Assembly: GCF_048541825.1 (NCBI RefSeq)
Contig: NZ_CP183332.1
Span: forward strand, 1,550,001 to 1,614,000
Reading direction: 5' to 3'
Length of the DNA stretch: 64,000 nucleotides
DNA from: Caulobacter sp048541825
Lineage (GTDB): Bacteria > Pseudomonadota > Alphaproteobacteria > Caulobacterales > Caulobacteraceae
The notes below the pieces were generated by a model. It made no database searches. It was not told the DNA's origin and saw only the letters and a program-made list of their open reading frames with translations. A program made the position numbers and the translations under genes. Below, in pieces: positions 43,363 to 53,561 of this stretch; the first letter of the stretch is position 1; each line of letters starts with the position of its first letter.

Positions 43363-44499
43363 ATGCGGCAGGAAAAATTTGATCTGGCCGTGGTCGGCGC
43401 GGGCATCGTGGGGCTGGCTCACGCCCTTGCGGCCGTCCGGCTGGGCAAGCGCGTGGTCATCGTCGACCGCGACGCCCAGGCGAACGGTGCGTCGGTGCGC
43501 AATTTCGGCTTTGTGACGGTCACGGGCCAGGCGCGGGGCGAAGTCTGGTCGCGCGCGCGGAGGTCCAGCGCCGTTTGGGACGAGGTGGCCGCCGCCGCCG
43601 GTATCCCGATTGTTCAGCGCGGCCTGACCGTTCTCGCTCGACGCCCTGAGGCCAAGGCGGTCCTGCAGGCCTTCCTTGAGACCGAGATGGCGGAAGGCTG
43701 CGACTGGCTGGGAGCCGGTCGGTTTGACGGCCGGCTCCCAGCCAGCGCGAACGGGCAGGGAGCCTTGAGCAGCACAAGGGATCTTCGCATCGAGTCCCGC
43801 GAGGCCATTCCGCGGCTGGCCCATTGGCTTGAGGCCGCTCACGGCGTGACCTTTCTGCGCGGAGTGGCAGTGTACGGCGTTGAGACGGGACGATTGGAGA
43901 CGGGAGCCGGCGACATTCTCGCCGAGTCTATCGTGGTCTGTCCGGGCGACGATCTCAGCACGCTGTTTCCGGGCGCTTTCGCCAAGGCGGCGGTCACACG
44001 CTGCAAGCTGCAGATGCTTCGGCTGGCCGATCCCGGGTGGCGGTTGCCGTCGCCGGTGATGTCCGACCTCAGCCTGGTGCGTTATCTGGGCTATTCGGCT
44101 CTGCCCCAGGCTGGAGCGCTGTTGGAGCGGCTCCAGGCGGAACAACCCGAGCACCTGGCGCATGGCATCCATCTGATCGTGGTTCAAAGCGCCGATGGCT
44201 CGCTGGTGGTTGGCGACAGCCACCATTATGCGGCGACGCCAGACCCCTTCAGCCACGAGCACGTCGACCAACTGATCCTCGATGAGTTCGCCGATGTGTT
44301 TGGTCAGGTCGCGCCGCCGGTCGTCGAGCGTTGGACGGGGACCTATGCGTCTGCGCACAGCCACAGTCTGGTGGAGGCGCCGATGAGCGGCGTCCGTCTG
44401 GTGACGGTCACGAGCGGAACGGGGGCCTCCACGGCGTTTGCCCTGGCCCAGGATGTCGTCGCCGACCTCTACGACCTTGAAGCCGGAGACCTGACATGA
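43363..44499 (+). CDS. TIGR03364-type FAD-dependent oxidoreductase (aminophosphonate oxidase candidate)
   Basis: A 378-residue DAO-fold flavoenzyme: FAD-binding LAVVGAGIVGLAHALAAVRLG at the start, GASVRNFGFVTV next, and a C-terminal TSGTGASTAFALAQ loop. This subgroup sits beside phnX in many genomes; published work showed members oxidise N-methyl-2-aminoethylphosphonate, some also 2-aminoethylphosphonate, to phosphonoacetaldehyde. Here the stop overlaps the phnX ATG (ATGA), and no phnW is in the window, so it probably supplies PhnX's substrate. GGAGG lies upstream of the ATG. A large hairpin lies within the coding sequence at 43704-43745. Confidence 0.82.
   Translation: MRQEKFDLAVVGAGIVGLAHALAAVRLGKRVVIVDRDAQANGASVRNFGFVTVTGQARGEVWSRARRSSAVWDEVAAAAGIPIVQRGLTVLARRPEAKAVLQAFLETEMAEGCDWLGAGRFDGRLPASANGQGALSSTRDLRIESREAIPRLAHWLEAAHGVTFLRGVAVYGVETGRLETGAGDILAESIVVCPGDDLSTLFPGAFAKAAVTRCKLQMLRLADPGWRLPSPVMSDLSLVRYLGYSALPQAGALLERLQAEQPEHLAHGIHLIVVQSADGSLVVGDSHHYAATPDPFSHEHVDQLILDEFADVFGQVAPPVVERWTGTYASAHSHSLVEAPMSGVRLVTVTSGTGASTAFALAQDVVADLYDLEAGDLT
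43704..43745 (+). repeat. Long perfect inverted repeat inside the FAD oxidoreductase gene
   Basis: Left arm CTGGCTGGGAGCCGG (43704-43718) and its exact complement CCGGCTCCCAGCCAG (43731-43745). The stem can extend inward by three more pairs (one wobble), leaving a six-base loop GTTTGA. It stays in frame and codes for residues about 114-128. Such a long GC-rich palindrome inside a coding region is unusual. Confidence 0.85.
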
Positions 44500-45332
44500 C
44501 GCTGAACGCTATCAAGGCGGTTGTCTTCGACTGGGCCGGGACCGTGATCGACTTTGGGTGTCGGGCGCCGGTTGTGGCGCTGATCCAGGTGTTTGGCGAC
44601 AATGCCGTGGAGATCACCGACGCCGAGGCCCGGATCGATATGGGCAAGGCGAAGCGCGATCATATTCGCGCCTTGCTCGCCATGCCGCGCATCGCCGGGT
44701 GCTGGCGGGAGGCGCACGGCGTCCCTGCGACCGAGGCCGATGTTTCGCGCCTGCACGACGCTGTGGAGCCGATGATGCGAGCGGCGGCCCGTGATGCGGC
44801 GCTGCTTATTCCCGGCGCAGCCGAGTTGAGCGCGCGGCTAAGATCAGATGGCGTCAGGATCGGCTCATGCACGGGCTACACCCGAGCCATGATGGCCGAC
44901 ATTCTGCCATTGGCCGCCGAACAGGGCTACTCGCCCGACGTCGTCGTTTGCGCCGGTGAGACGAGGGAAGGGCGCCCGTCGCCTTTGATGATGTGGAAGG
45001 CTCTGGTCGACTTGGGCGCCTGGCCGGCCGGTGCATGCGTCAAGATCGATGACGCCACAGTGGGCATTGACGAAGGACTCGCCGCCGGAGCCTGGGTGGT
45101 GGGTCTATCGGCTTCCGGCAATGGAGTGGGCCTTTCGCGAGAGGCGCTCGCAGCGCTTTCGCAGGGTGAGCGCGATAGGCGCATCGCCGCCGCTGCGCAG
45201 GCGCTCGAAAGATCTGGAGCGCACTATGTGGTCGACAGCGTAGCCGATCTGGGCCCGGTCTTGGATGACATCGCGGCGAGGATCACCGCGGGCGAGACGC
45301 CGGCAAAACGCATCCTGCCTCAAGCCCGCTAG
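44496..45332 (+). CDS. phnX: Phosphonoacetaldehyde hydrolase
   Basis: Cleaves the C-P bond of phosphonoacetaldehyde to acetaldehyde and phosphate. The 278-residue HAD enzyme has the nucleophile motif VVFDWAGTVIDFG with D12, and DMGKAKRDHI placing the Schiff-base lysine at K53, both at the positions known from the Bacillus enzyme. SCTGYTRAMM and IDDATVGIDEGLAAG complete the HAD motifs. Translation is coupled to the upstream oxidoreductase. Confidence 0.95.
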   Translation: MTLNAIKAVVFDWAGTVIDFGCRAPVVALIQVFGDNAVEITDAEARIDMGKAKRDHIRALLAMPRIAGCWREAHGVPATEADVSRLHDAVEPMMRAAARDAALLIPGAAELSARLRSDGVRIGSCTGYTRAMMADILPLAAEQGYSPDVVVCAGETREGRPSPLMMWKALVDLGAWPAGACVKIDDATVGIDEGLAAGAWVVGLSASGNGVGLSREALAALSQGERDRRIAAAAQALERSGAHYVVDSVADLGPVLDDIAARITAGETPAKRILPQAR

Positions 45333-45521
45333 GATCAAGGACAAACTCAGCCCTGAGGCGTCCGATCGGCGCTGCCTACAACCGAATTCGCCGAGCAAGC
45401 GACGATCAGCCTGGTCGCTCATTGGCCGCCGTCGCGCCATTTGGCGTCCCCGGCATGAATGTGTGTTTGCCAGTCGGGGCAAATCACAGTGGGAAGGATG
45501 TGAAGCTTAGGAGCGTGGACG

Positions 45522-47108
45522 ATGAGGGCGGACAAGGCGCGATTTGGGGCCCTGTTGAGTGTGGTCTTGGTCAATGGGCTTCTGGCCGCGACGGCCACCT
45601 GGGCCGCGCCCTCGTCGTCAATCGAAGCCAAGGCGGCCGCGCGATTTGACGTCGTTGCCCACGATCGCGTGCAACTGCGCCTGTTCCTGAAAAACATGCC
45701 CAAGGGCGGCGACCTGCACAACCATTTGTGGGGCGCGCCCTATGCCGAGGACTTCCTGGCCTGGGCCGCCGCTGATGGCCAGTGCCTGACCACCGGCGCG
45801 AAACCGGAGATCGTGACGGGGCCCTGCGACGGTCCAGGAAGGACTTCGGCCAAGGATCTGGGGCGGCGCGATCCGACCCTCTACAACCGGGCGATAGACG
45901 CCTTGTCGATGCGCAACTATGCGCCCGGCGCTGATGGGGCGACGGCTTCCGGCCATGATCAGTTCTTTTCGACCTTTGGCAGGTTCGCTGCGTCGGCCGT
46001 ACGCAATATGGGGCCGATGATCACAGTGACCCGCGACTATGCCGCCGGTGATCGTGTCAGCTATGTCGAAAGCTCGGCCAATCCAAACACCATGCGGGCC
46101 TTTGCCGTCGCGGGGCAGGCCGATTGGAACGGCGATTTCGAGGGCGCTTTTGCGCGACTTGCGCCCGGACTTGCGCCCATGGTGGCAGAGGTTGGGCGTG
46201 AGATGGACGCCGCGCTCGCCGATGCCGACCGGCGCCAGGGCTGCGCACCGGGCGTTGCCGCCAAGGTGGGGCCATGCGGCGTGATGCTTGGCTTTCAGCC
46301 TTTCGTCGAGCGGGCTCAGCCGCCGGGCTTTGTCTTTGCCCAGATGCTGGCGGCTTTCGTCCTTGTCGAGGCCGACCCTCGCTTCGTAGGGGTCAATATC
46401 GTCAATCCCGAGGACGACCCGATCTCGCTGGCCGACTATTCGCTGCATATGCGGATGTTCAGGTTCCTAGCCGCCCGCTATCCCAAGGTGCCGCTGTCTC
46501 TGCACGCTGGCGAACTGACCTTGGGCCTGGTCTCGCCACGCGACCTCACCTTCCACATCCGCGAAGCCGTCGAGGTCGCGGGCGCCAAGCGGATTGGCCA
46601 TGGGGTGGATATTGCCTATGAGGACGACGCTGAGGGGCTCCTGGCGCGCATGGCCCGTGATCGCGTGGCGGTAGAGATCAACCTGACCAGCAACGACGTC
46701 ATCCTGGGCGTAAAGGGCGCCGATCACCCGATCGCCCTCTATCGCAAGGCCGGGGTGCCTGTGGTGCTGTCGACCGACGACGAAGGGGTCTCGCGCATCG
46801 ACATGACCAACGAATACCTGCGGGCCGCCACTGAGCATGGCCTGCGCTACAGGGATCTCAAGGGCATAGCCCGCGACAGCCTGGAGTACGCGTTCCTGCC
46901 CGGCGCCAGCTTCTGGATCGCGAAGGGTGTTCGCGTTCAGGCCTGCGCTGAGGCCGGAGAGGTTTGTGACGCGTTCCTGGCCCAAAGCGTCAAGGCGACG
47001 GCGCAGTGGAGGCTGGAGCAGGATTTCGAAACTTTCGAGCGTTCGTTCAGCAATCGCCAGGGCTCGAGCCGCTTAAAATCTCGATTTACGCTAAAGCGCG
47101 CGCAGTAG
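45522..47108 (+). CDS. Secreted adenosine deaminase family protein
   Basis: A 528-residue protein with a Sec signal peptide (residues 1 to about 29, ending TWAAP). The ADA fold motifs are present: GGDLHNHLWGAPYAEDF (metal H-x-H), LSLHAGELTLGL, KRIGHGVDIAYE and VVLSTDDEGVSR. This resembles the ADGF-like extracellular deaminases more than cytoplasmic Add, being longer by nearly 200 residues. It probably converts adenosine (or a related nucleoside) to inosine in the periplasm, complementing the nucleoside hydrolase at 545. Single gene with no clear terminator. Confidence 0.85.
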   Translation: MRADKARFGALLSVVLVNGLLAATATWAAPSSSIEAKAAARFDVVAHDRVQLRLFLKNMPKGGDLHNHLWGAPYAEDFLAWAAADGQCLTTGAKPEIVTGPCDGPGRTSAKDLGRRDPTLYNRAIDALSMRNYAPGADGATASGHDQFFSTFGRFAASAVRNMGPMITVTRDYAAGDRVSYVESSANPNTMRAFAVAGQADWNGDFEGAFARLAPGLAPMVAEVGREMDAALADADRRQGCAPGVAAKVGPCGVMLGFQPFVERAQPPGFVFAQMLAAFVLVEADPRFVGVNIVNPEDDPISLADYSLHMRMFRFLAARYPKVPLSLHAGELTLGLVSPRDLTFHIREAVEVAGAKRIGHGVDIAYEDDAEGLLARMARDRVAVEINLTSNDVILGVKGADHPIALYRKAGVPVVLSTDDEGVSRIDMTNEYLRAATEHGLRYRDLKGIARDSLEYAFLPGASFWIAKGVRVQACAEAGEVCDAFLAQSVKATAQWRLEQDFETFERSFSNRQGSSRLKSRFTLKRAQ

Positions 47109-47165
47109 AATTCTGTTCTCGAGGTTTCGGTCTGGACCTTGGCGCCGACGCTGCGTGCTTGTCAC

Positions 47166-47681
47166 CTAGAGCAGCAATCCAAACAGCCTGCAGTCACGCC
47201 GCTCGCCATCGCGATGAATATGGCCCTTCAGATAGCCTTCGGGCTCGAAGCCCAGCCGCTCCAGAAGACGCTCGGCGCGGGTGTCTCCCACATGGGTTCG
47301 GGCGATCAGGCGCTTGAGGCCGATCGAAGCCGCGTGGGCCAGTAATGCGCTAACGGCCTCCAGGCCATAGCCTTGGCCCCAGCCCTCGCGGGCGACGATG
47401 AAGCGCAGCTCGGCGCGATGATGGCGTTCATCGATATCAATCAGTTCGCAATAGCCGAGGAACTCTCCGGTTTGGGATTGGCGGACCGCCCAGTAGTGGG
47501 CCTTGCCATCGTTCATCTCGGCCACCTGGGCGATAACGCAGGCCTCGACCTCTTCAGGGTCATCGATCGGCGCCTGATCCCAGTGGGCCATGACCTCGGG
47601 ATCGCTGAGGAACGGATAGACGTGCGGCGCATCCGACGAGGTCAGGGGCGCCAGGGTCAGTCGCTCGGTTTCAAGGATCAT
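47166..47681 (-). CDS. GNAT-family N-acetyltransferase (RimJ/RimL type)
   Basis: A 171-residue acetyltransferase. It opens with ETERLTLAPLTSSDAPHVYP, has the acetyl-CoA loop REGWGQGYGLEAV and the late ERLLERLGFEPEGYLKGHI block, all typical of the Acetyltransf_3 subgroup that acetylates protein N-termini, drugs or small amines. Substrate unknown. It converges with the adenosine deaminase gene and is divergent from secG. Confidence 0.88.
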   Translation of the reverse strand: MILETERLTLAPLTSSDAPHVYPFLSDPEVMAHWDQAPIDDPEEVEACVIAQVAEMNDGKAHYWAVRQSQTGEFLGYCELIDIDERHHRAELRFIVAREGWGQGYGLEAVSALLAHAASIGLKRLIARTHVGDTRAERLLERLGFEPEGYLKGHIHRDGERRDCRLFGLLL

Positions 47682-47823
47682 TTAGGGTTTTGGCTTCGCG
47701 CTGAGGTCTTGAGTTGGCGGGCGTCCTTCCCAGCTATGGCGTGAGCGCGCCGCTAGTGGTAGAGGGGCCGCTTCGTTTTTCACGGCGGAACGTCCCGTCG
47801 CCCGGATCGAGATCAGTTTACTC

Positions 47824-48273
47824 ATGCTCATCGGCATCCTGCTCGCCATCAACATCGTCGTCTGCCTCGGCCTGATCGGCGTGGTTCTGCTGCAGCGTTC
47901 GGAAGGGGGCGCCCTGGGCATGGGCGGCGGCAACACCGGCTTCATGACGGCGCGCGGCGCGGGCGACCTGCTGACCAGGATCACCTGGATCCTGTTCTCC
48001 ATTTTCCTGGTGATCAGCCTGGTCCTGACCATCCTGACCGGCCGAATGGGCGGCGCCTCGGCCGTGGATCGGTTGAACATCGACAATCTCGATACCAAGA
48101 CGCTGAACGCGCCGATCACGCCGCCGGCTCCCGTCGGCCAGGCCCCCGGGACCGCACAGCCGGGCGCCATCCAGGCCCCGACCCCCAGCATCAACCAGCC
48201 CCTGACCTCGCAAACGGCTCCCGCGCAGCCCTCCGCGCCGGTTCCGGCGCCTGCCCAAACCCCGGCCCAGTAA
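47824..48273 (+). CDS. secG: Preprotein translocase subunit SecG
   Basis: Small subunit of the SecYEG channel. Two membrane helices (about residues 2-21 and 53-72) flank the conserved LLQRSEGGALGMGGGN loop and the TARGAGDLLTRITWILFSIF segment. The tail beyond residue 85 is a proline/alanine-rich extension, common in alphaproteobacteria. It is 76 bases upstream of pyrG. Confidence 0.93.
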   Translation: MLIGILLAINIVVCLGLIGVVLLQRSEGGALGMGGGNTGFMTARGAGDLLTRITWILFSIFLVISLVLTILTGRMGGASAVDRLNIDNLDTKTLNAPITPPAPVGQAPGTAQPGAIQAPTPSINQPLTSQTAPAQPSAPVPAPAQTPAQ

Positions 48274-48349
48274 GCGTTTGCAGCGAAAGCTGTTGATGAA
48301 CGTCGGTCTTTTCGACGCGATCGCCGAATCGCGAGTAATCTGAGCGCCC

Positions 48350-50002
<1,653 letters not shown>

Positions 50003-50059
50003 ACAGGCGTGTTGCATGTCTGGAGAGATTCAGGCATAAGCGCGCGCTCACACGGCGGC

Positions 50060-50088
50060 TTGGGTTATCCCGAGTCGCCGTCTCTAAT
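50060..50088 (+). promoter_or_regulatory. Candidate rpmF promoter with GANTC in the spacer
   Basis: TTGGGT (50060-50065), a 17-base spacer and TCTAAT (50083-50088). The spacer contains CGAGTCG at 50071-50077, a match to the GcrA-type methylated motif YGAKTCG. Two more GANTC sites flank it (GATTC near 50026, GAGTC near 50108). The promoter and any CcrM/GcrA control are predictions. Confidence 0.35.
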
Positions 50089-50117
50089 TTTCACGCTCAG
50101 CGCGCAGAGTCACTTCG

Positions 50118-50300
50118 ATGGCCGTTCCCAAAAGAAAAACTTCGCCTTCTCGCCGGAACATGCGCCGGTCGCACCACGCCTTGGGCGCCAACTCCTTTGT
50201 GGAAGACAAGGACTCGGGCGAACTGCGTCGTCCGCACCACGTCGACCTGAAGACGGGTCTGTACAACGGCAAGCAAATCCTCACTCCCAAGGAAGACTAA
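50118..50300 (+). CDS. rpmF: 50S ribosomal protein L32
   Basis: A 60-residue ribosomal protein with the diagnostic start MAVPKRKTSPSRRNMRRSHH. It lacks the usual zinc cysteines, as many alphaproteobacterial L32 proteins do. It stands alone between pyrG and a strong terminator. Confidence 0.97.
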   Translation: MAVPKRKTSPSRRNMRRSHHALGANSFVEDKDSGELRRPHHVDLKTGLYNGKQILTPKED

Positions 50301-50330
50301 GGTCTTTCCTTCACGGTTGTGAATCTAAAG

Positions 50331-50362
50331 ACGCCGCCAGGGTTCGCCCCGGCGGCGTTTTT
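50331..50362 (+). terminator. Intrinsic terminator after rpmF
   Basis: Arms ACGCCGCC (50331-50338) and GGCGGCGT (50351-50358) with further G-C pairing in the loop, followed by a run of five T. A textbook intrinsic terminator 30 bases after the rpmF stop. Confidence 0.9.
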
Positions 50363-50418
50363 CGTCACGGCTGTACAAAAAACGGTGTTATTCTGGGTGG
50401 GCCACGGGAGGTCTGCCC

Positions 50419-51372
50419 ATGCTCACACGCCGAATTCTAGCGGCGGGACTGGCGCTGTCGTTTTTGCCTCAAGGCGCTCTGGCTGAGCAGCCTGCGCCGG
50501 CGCTCACGCTGCCGCCTGAACCTGTCCTGATCCTCGACGCCTCTCTCGACCTCGACGATCGCCTGACCGTCCCGGTGAGGGTCAATGGCCAGGGGCCGTT
50601 CGATTTCGTCGTCGATAGCGGTGCGGATCGCAGTGTTCTCTCCGCGCCGCTGGCCGATCGACTGGGCCTGGCCCAGGGCCCCAATGTGCTGGTTCACGGG
50701 GTTGGCGGCGCGCAGATCACGCATACCGCCCAGGTTGGCGAACTTGTTGTCGGCGATACGCGGCTCTCCAGCGTCAACCTTCCCATCCTTCCGCTTGAAC
50801 GCGTCGGCGCCGATGGCCTGCTGGGCATCGATATCCTGGAAGGTCGCAACGTGATCATGGACTTCCGCAAGCGGAAGCTGGAGATTCGTCGCAGCCGCTC
50901 GCCCTTCGACCTCGTCCGGTTGCCCCGCGAGGTCTCGGTCATGGCGGATGATCGCTTTGGCCGCCTTACGGTCGCCGACTGCCGGGTCGCTGGGGCCAAG
51001 GCCCTGGCTTTCATCGACTCTGGTGGCGGGGTCAGCATCGGCAATATGGCCCTGTCGCGCGCCATTGCCACCCGACGGCGCCGTCAGGACGATGTGAGGT
51101 CAGCCCGGTTGTTGACGGCGTCTGGTGAGATCTCCGTCGGCGAGTACCGCATCGCGCCATCCCTGACGCTGGGCGATCTGCGCATGACCAATGTGCCCAT
51201 GGCCTTCGCCGACCTCCACATCTTCGATGTCTGGAGGCTCAACGATCGGCCGGCCTTGCTGCTGGGCGTCGATATCCTGCAACTGTTTTCACGGGTCGAG
51301 CTCGATTTCGGCGCGGGGCGCGTGTTGTTCCGCATCGGCGGTGTGACGCCGCCCCGCATCCTCAGCGCCTGA
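50419..51372 (+). CDS. Secreted retropepsin-like aspartyl protease
   Basis: A 317-residue protein with a signal peptide (residues 1 to about 22, ending GALAE). Two aspartyl-protease-like repeats are visible: FDFVVDSGADRSVLS in the first half and ALAFIDSGGGVSIGN in the second, each with a D-S-G triad. A two-repeat chain could form the active pair by itself, unlike single-domain retropepsins. Periplasmic location is inferred from the signal. Substrate unknown. It converges with the enoyl-CoA hydratase gene, 2 bases apart. Confidence 0.8.
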   Translation: MLTRRILAAGLALSFLPQGALAEQPAPALTLPPEPVLILDASLDLDDRLTVPVRVNGQGPFDFVVDSGADRSVLSAPLADRLGLAQGPNVLVHGVGGAQITHTAQVGELVVGDTRLSSVNLPILPLERVGADGLLGIDILEGRNVIMDFRKRKLEIRRSRSPFDLVRLPREVSVMADDRFGRLTVADCRVAGAKALAFIDSGGGVSIGNMALSRAIATRRRRQDDVRSARLLTASGEISVGEYRIAPSLTLGDLRMTNVPMAFADLHIFDVWRLNDRPALLLGVDILQLFSRVELDFGAGRVLFRIGGVTPPRILSA

Positions 51373-51374
51373 TC

Positions 51375-52145
51375 CTACTGGCTGCGTCCACGGGCCTGGA
51401 TCTGGGCGCGCCGGGCCTCCACCGCCGCAGGCGTGACTTTGCGATTGTGAGCGCTGGAACGCTCATGCTCGATCTCGAGGCCCTTGCGGAATGAGCGGTC
51501 AAAGCCGTCATCGATCAGGCTCTTGTAGAATGACAGGGTCTCTACCGGGATCGACGCCATGTCGGCGGCAAGCTTGAGCGCGGTCGGCATCAGCTCGGCG
51601 GCCGAAACCACACGATTGACCAGGCCCCATTCCGCCGCAGTCGCGGCATCGATGAAATTGCCAGTCAGTGAAAGCTCCTTGGCGCGATAGACCCCGATCA
51701 GGCGCGACAGCTTTTGCGACAACCCCCAGCCGGGCATGATCCCGACCCGGGCATGGGTGTCGGCGAAGCGGGCGTTCTCCGATGCGATCAGCACATCGCA
51801 GGCCAGCGCCAGTTCGAAGCCGCCGGTGATGGCGACCCCATTGATCGCGCCAATGACCGGCTTGCGGCATAACTCGATCGCTTTGACCGGATTGGTTTCC
51901 GCGCCCTGGTCATTAGCCGCACTCATCGCCCTTGGGTCGCTGCCCAGCTCCTTGAGATCCAGCCCGGCGGTAAAGGCCTTCTCGCCGGCGCCGGTCAGCA
52001 CGACCACACTGATCGCGGGGTCGGCGTCCAGTTCGAACATGACGGTATGCAGCATGGCCCGCATGGCCTTGGACAGCGCGTTCATGGCCTCTGGCCGGTT
52101 CAGGGTGACAACGGCGATCGGGCCGCTCTTCTCGACGGTCAGCAT
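51375..52145 (-). CDS. Enoyl-CoA hydratase/isomerase family protein
   Basis: A 256-residue crotonase-fold protein. VVTLNRPEAMNALSKAM, the oxyanion hole regions KAFTAGLDLKEL and AINGVAITGGFELALACD and the ADTHARVGIMPGWG block are typical. A glutamate at the usual catalytic position in the GGFELAL segment is present, but the second catalytic glutamate position carries G/W (IMPGWG), so hydratase activity is not assured. The ATG ending at 52145 follows CAGGAG. Divergent from eno. Confidence 0.88.
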   Translation of the reverse strand: MLTVEKSGPIAVVTLNRPEAMNALSKAMRAMLHTVMFELDADPAISVVVLTGAGEKAFTAGLDLKELGSDPRAMSAANDQGAETNPVKAIELCRKPVIGAINGVAITGGFELALACDVLIASENARFADTHARVGIMPGWGLSQKLSRLIGVYRAKELSLTGNFIDAATAAEWGLVNRVVSAAELMPTALKLAADMASIPVETLSFYKSLIDDGFDRSFRKGLEIEHERSSAHNRKVTPAAVEARRAQIQARGRSQ

Positions 52146-52197
52146 GGCGTACTCCTGTTGTGACCGACGATCAGTCGTCATCCCGAGGGAAGTCAAG

Positions 52198-52226
52198 TTG
52201 CGCCGCAGCGCGGTCGCGGCTAAGGC
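52198..52226 (+). promoter_or_regulatory. Candidate eno promoter
   Basis: TTGCGC (52198-52203), a 15-base spacer and GCTAAGGC (52219-52226), a partial match to the Caulobacter -10 consensus, 30 bases before the eno start. Weak evidence. Confidence 0.3.
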
Positions 52227-52255
52227 TCCCGCGCCTTTCGCCTTGAGGAGCTGCC

Positions 52256-53536
52256 ATGACCGAGATCGTCGACATCATCGCCCGCGAAATTCTCGATAGC
52301 CGGGGCAACCCGACGGTTGAGGTCGACGTGATCCTGGAAGACGGTGCCTTTGGCCGCGCCGCCGTGCCCTCGGGCGCCTCCACCGGTGCTCACGAAGCGG
52401 TCGAGAAGCGCGATGGCGACAAGAGCCGCTATCTGGGCAAGGGCGTCCTGCAAGCCGTTGACGCGGTGAACGGCGAGATCTTCGACGCGCTTTCCGGCGT
52501 TGACGCCGAAGACCAGCGCCGGCTCGACAATCTCCTGATCGATCTGGACGGCACCCCGAACAAGGCCCGTCTCGGCGCCAACGCCATTTTGGGCGTCTCG
52601 CTGGCGGCCGCCAAGGCCGCCGCCGAGTCCGCTGGTTTGCCGCTCTACAAGTACGTCGGCGGCGTCAACTCGCGCGTGCTGCCGCTGCCGATGATGAACA
52701 TCATCAACGGCGGCGCCCACGCCGATAATCCGATCGACATCCAGGAATTCATGATCCTGCCGACCGGCGCGGCCAGCTTCAGCGAAGCCCTGCGCATGGG
52801 CGCCGAGATCTTCCATGGCCTGAAGAAGGCTTTGAAGGACGCTGGCCACAACACCAATGTGGGCGACGAAGGCGGCTTCGCGCCCAACCTGGGTTCGGCT
52901 GAAGACGCCCTGGCGTTCATCGTCAAGGCGGGTGAGGCGGCCGGCTACAAGGCTGGCGACGATTTCGTCCTGGGTCTGGACGTCGCCGCCACCGAGTTCT
53001 TCAAGAACGGCAAGTACGAGCTGGAAGGCGAGGGCAAGAGCCTGGATCCCGCCGGAATGGTCGACTATCTGGCGGGCCTGGCCGCCAAGTTCCCGATCCT
53101 GTCGATCGAGGACGGCATGTCCGAAGACGATTTCGAGGGCTGGAAGCTGCTGACCGAAGCCTTGGGCAAGAAGGTTCAGCTGGTCGGCGACGACCTGTTC
53201 GTGACGAACCCCAAGCGCCTCCAGATGGGCCTGGACAAGGGCCTGGCCAATTCGATCCTGGTAAAGGTCAATCAGATCGGCACGCTGTCGGAAACCATCG
53301 ACGCCGTCGATCTGGCTCACCGCGCCGGCTACACCAGCGTGATGAGCCACCGCTCGGGCGAGACCGAGGACTCGACCATCGCCGACCTCGCGGTCGCGCT
53401 GAACTGCGGGCAGATCAAGACCGGTTCGCTGGCCCGTTCGGACCGGCTGGCCAAGTACAATCAACTGCTGCGCATCGAGCAGATGCTGGACGATCAGGCT
53501 GTCTATGCGGGTCGATCGGCGCTCAAGGGTCGTTGA
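52256..53536 (+). CDS. eno: Enolase
   Basis: Glycolytic phosphopyruvate hydratase, also an RNA degradosome partner in many proteobacteria. The 426-residue protein contains AREILDSRGNPTVEVDV, the MNIINGGAHADN loop, GDEGGFAPNL and the signature SHRSGETEDSTIADLAVAL. A good GAGGAG site precedes the ATG. It supplies PEP that pyruvate kinase and the PDH complex downstream turn into acetyl-CoA. Confidence 0.98.
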   Translation: MTEIVDIIAREILDSRGNPTVEVDVILEDGAFGRAAVPSGASTGAHEAVEKRDGDKSRYLGKGVLQAVDAVNGEIFDALSGVDAEDQRRLDNLLIDLDGTPNKARLGANAILGVSLAAAKAAAESAGLPLYKYVGGVNSRVLPLPMMNIINGGAHADNPIDIQEFMILPTGAASFSEALRMGAEIFHGLKKALKDAGHNTNVGDEGGFAPNLGSAEDALAFIVKAGEAAGYKAGDDFVLGLDVAATEFFKNGKYELEGEGKSLDPAGMVDYLAGLAAKFPILSIEDGMSEDDFEGWKLLTEALGKKVQLVGDDLFVTNPKRLQMGLDKGLANSILVKVNQIGTLSETIDAVDLAHRAGYTSVMSHRSGETEDSTIADLAVALNCGQIKTGSLARSDRLAKYNQLLRIEQMLDDQAVYAGRSALKGR

Positions 53537-53561
53537 TCGCCCCTAAAGCGTGAACTTCAGG

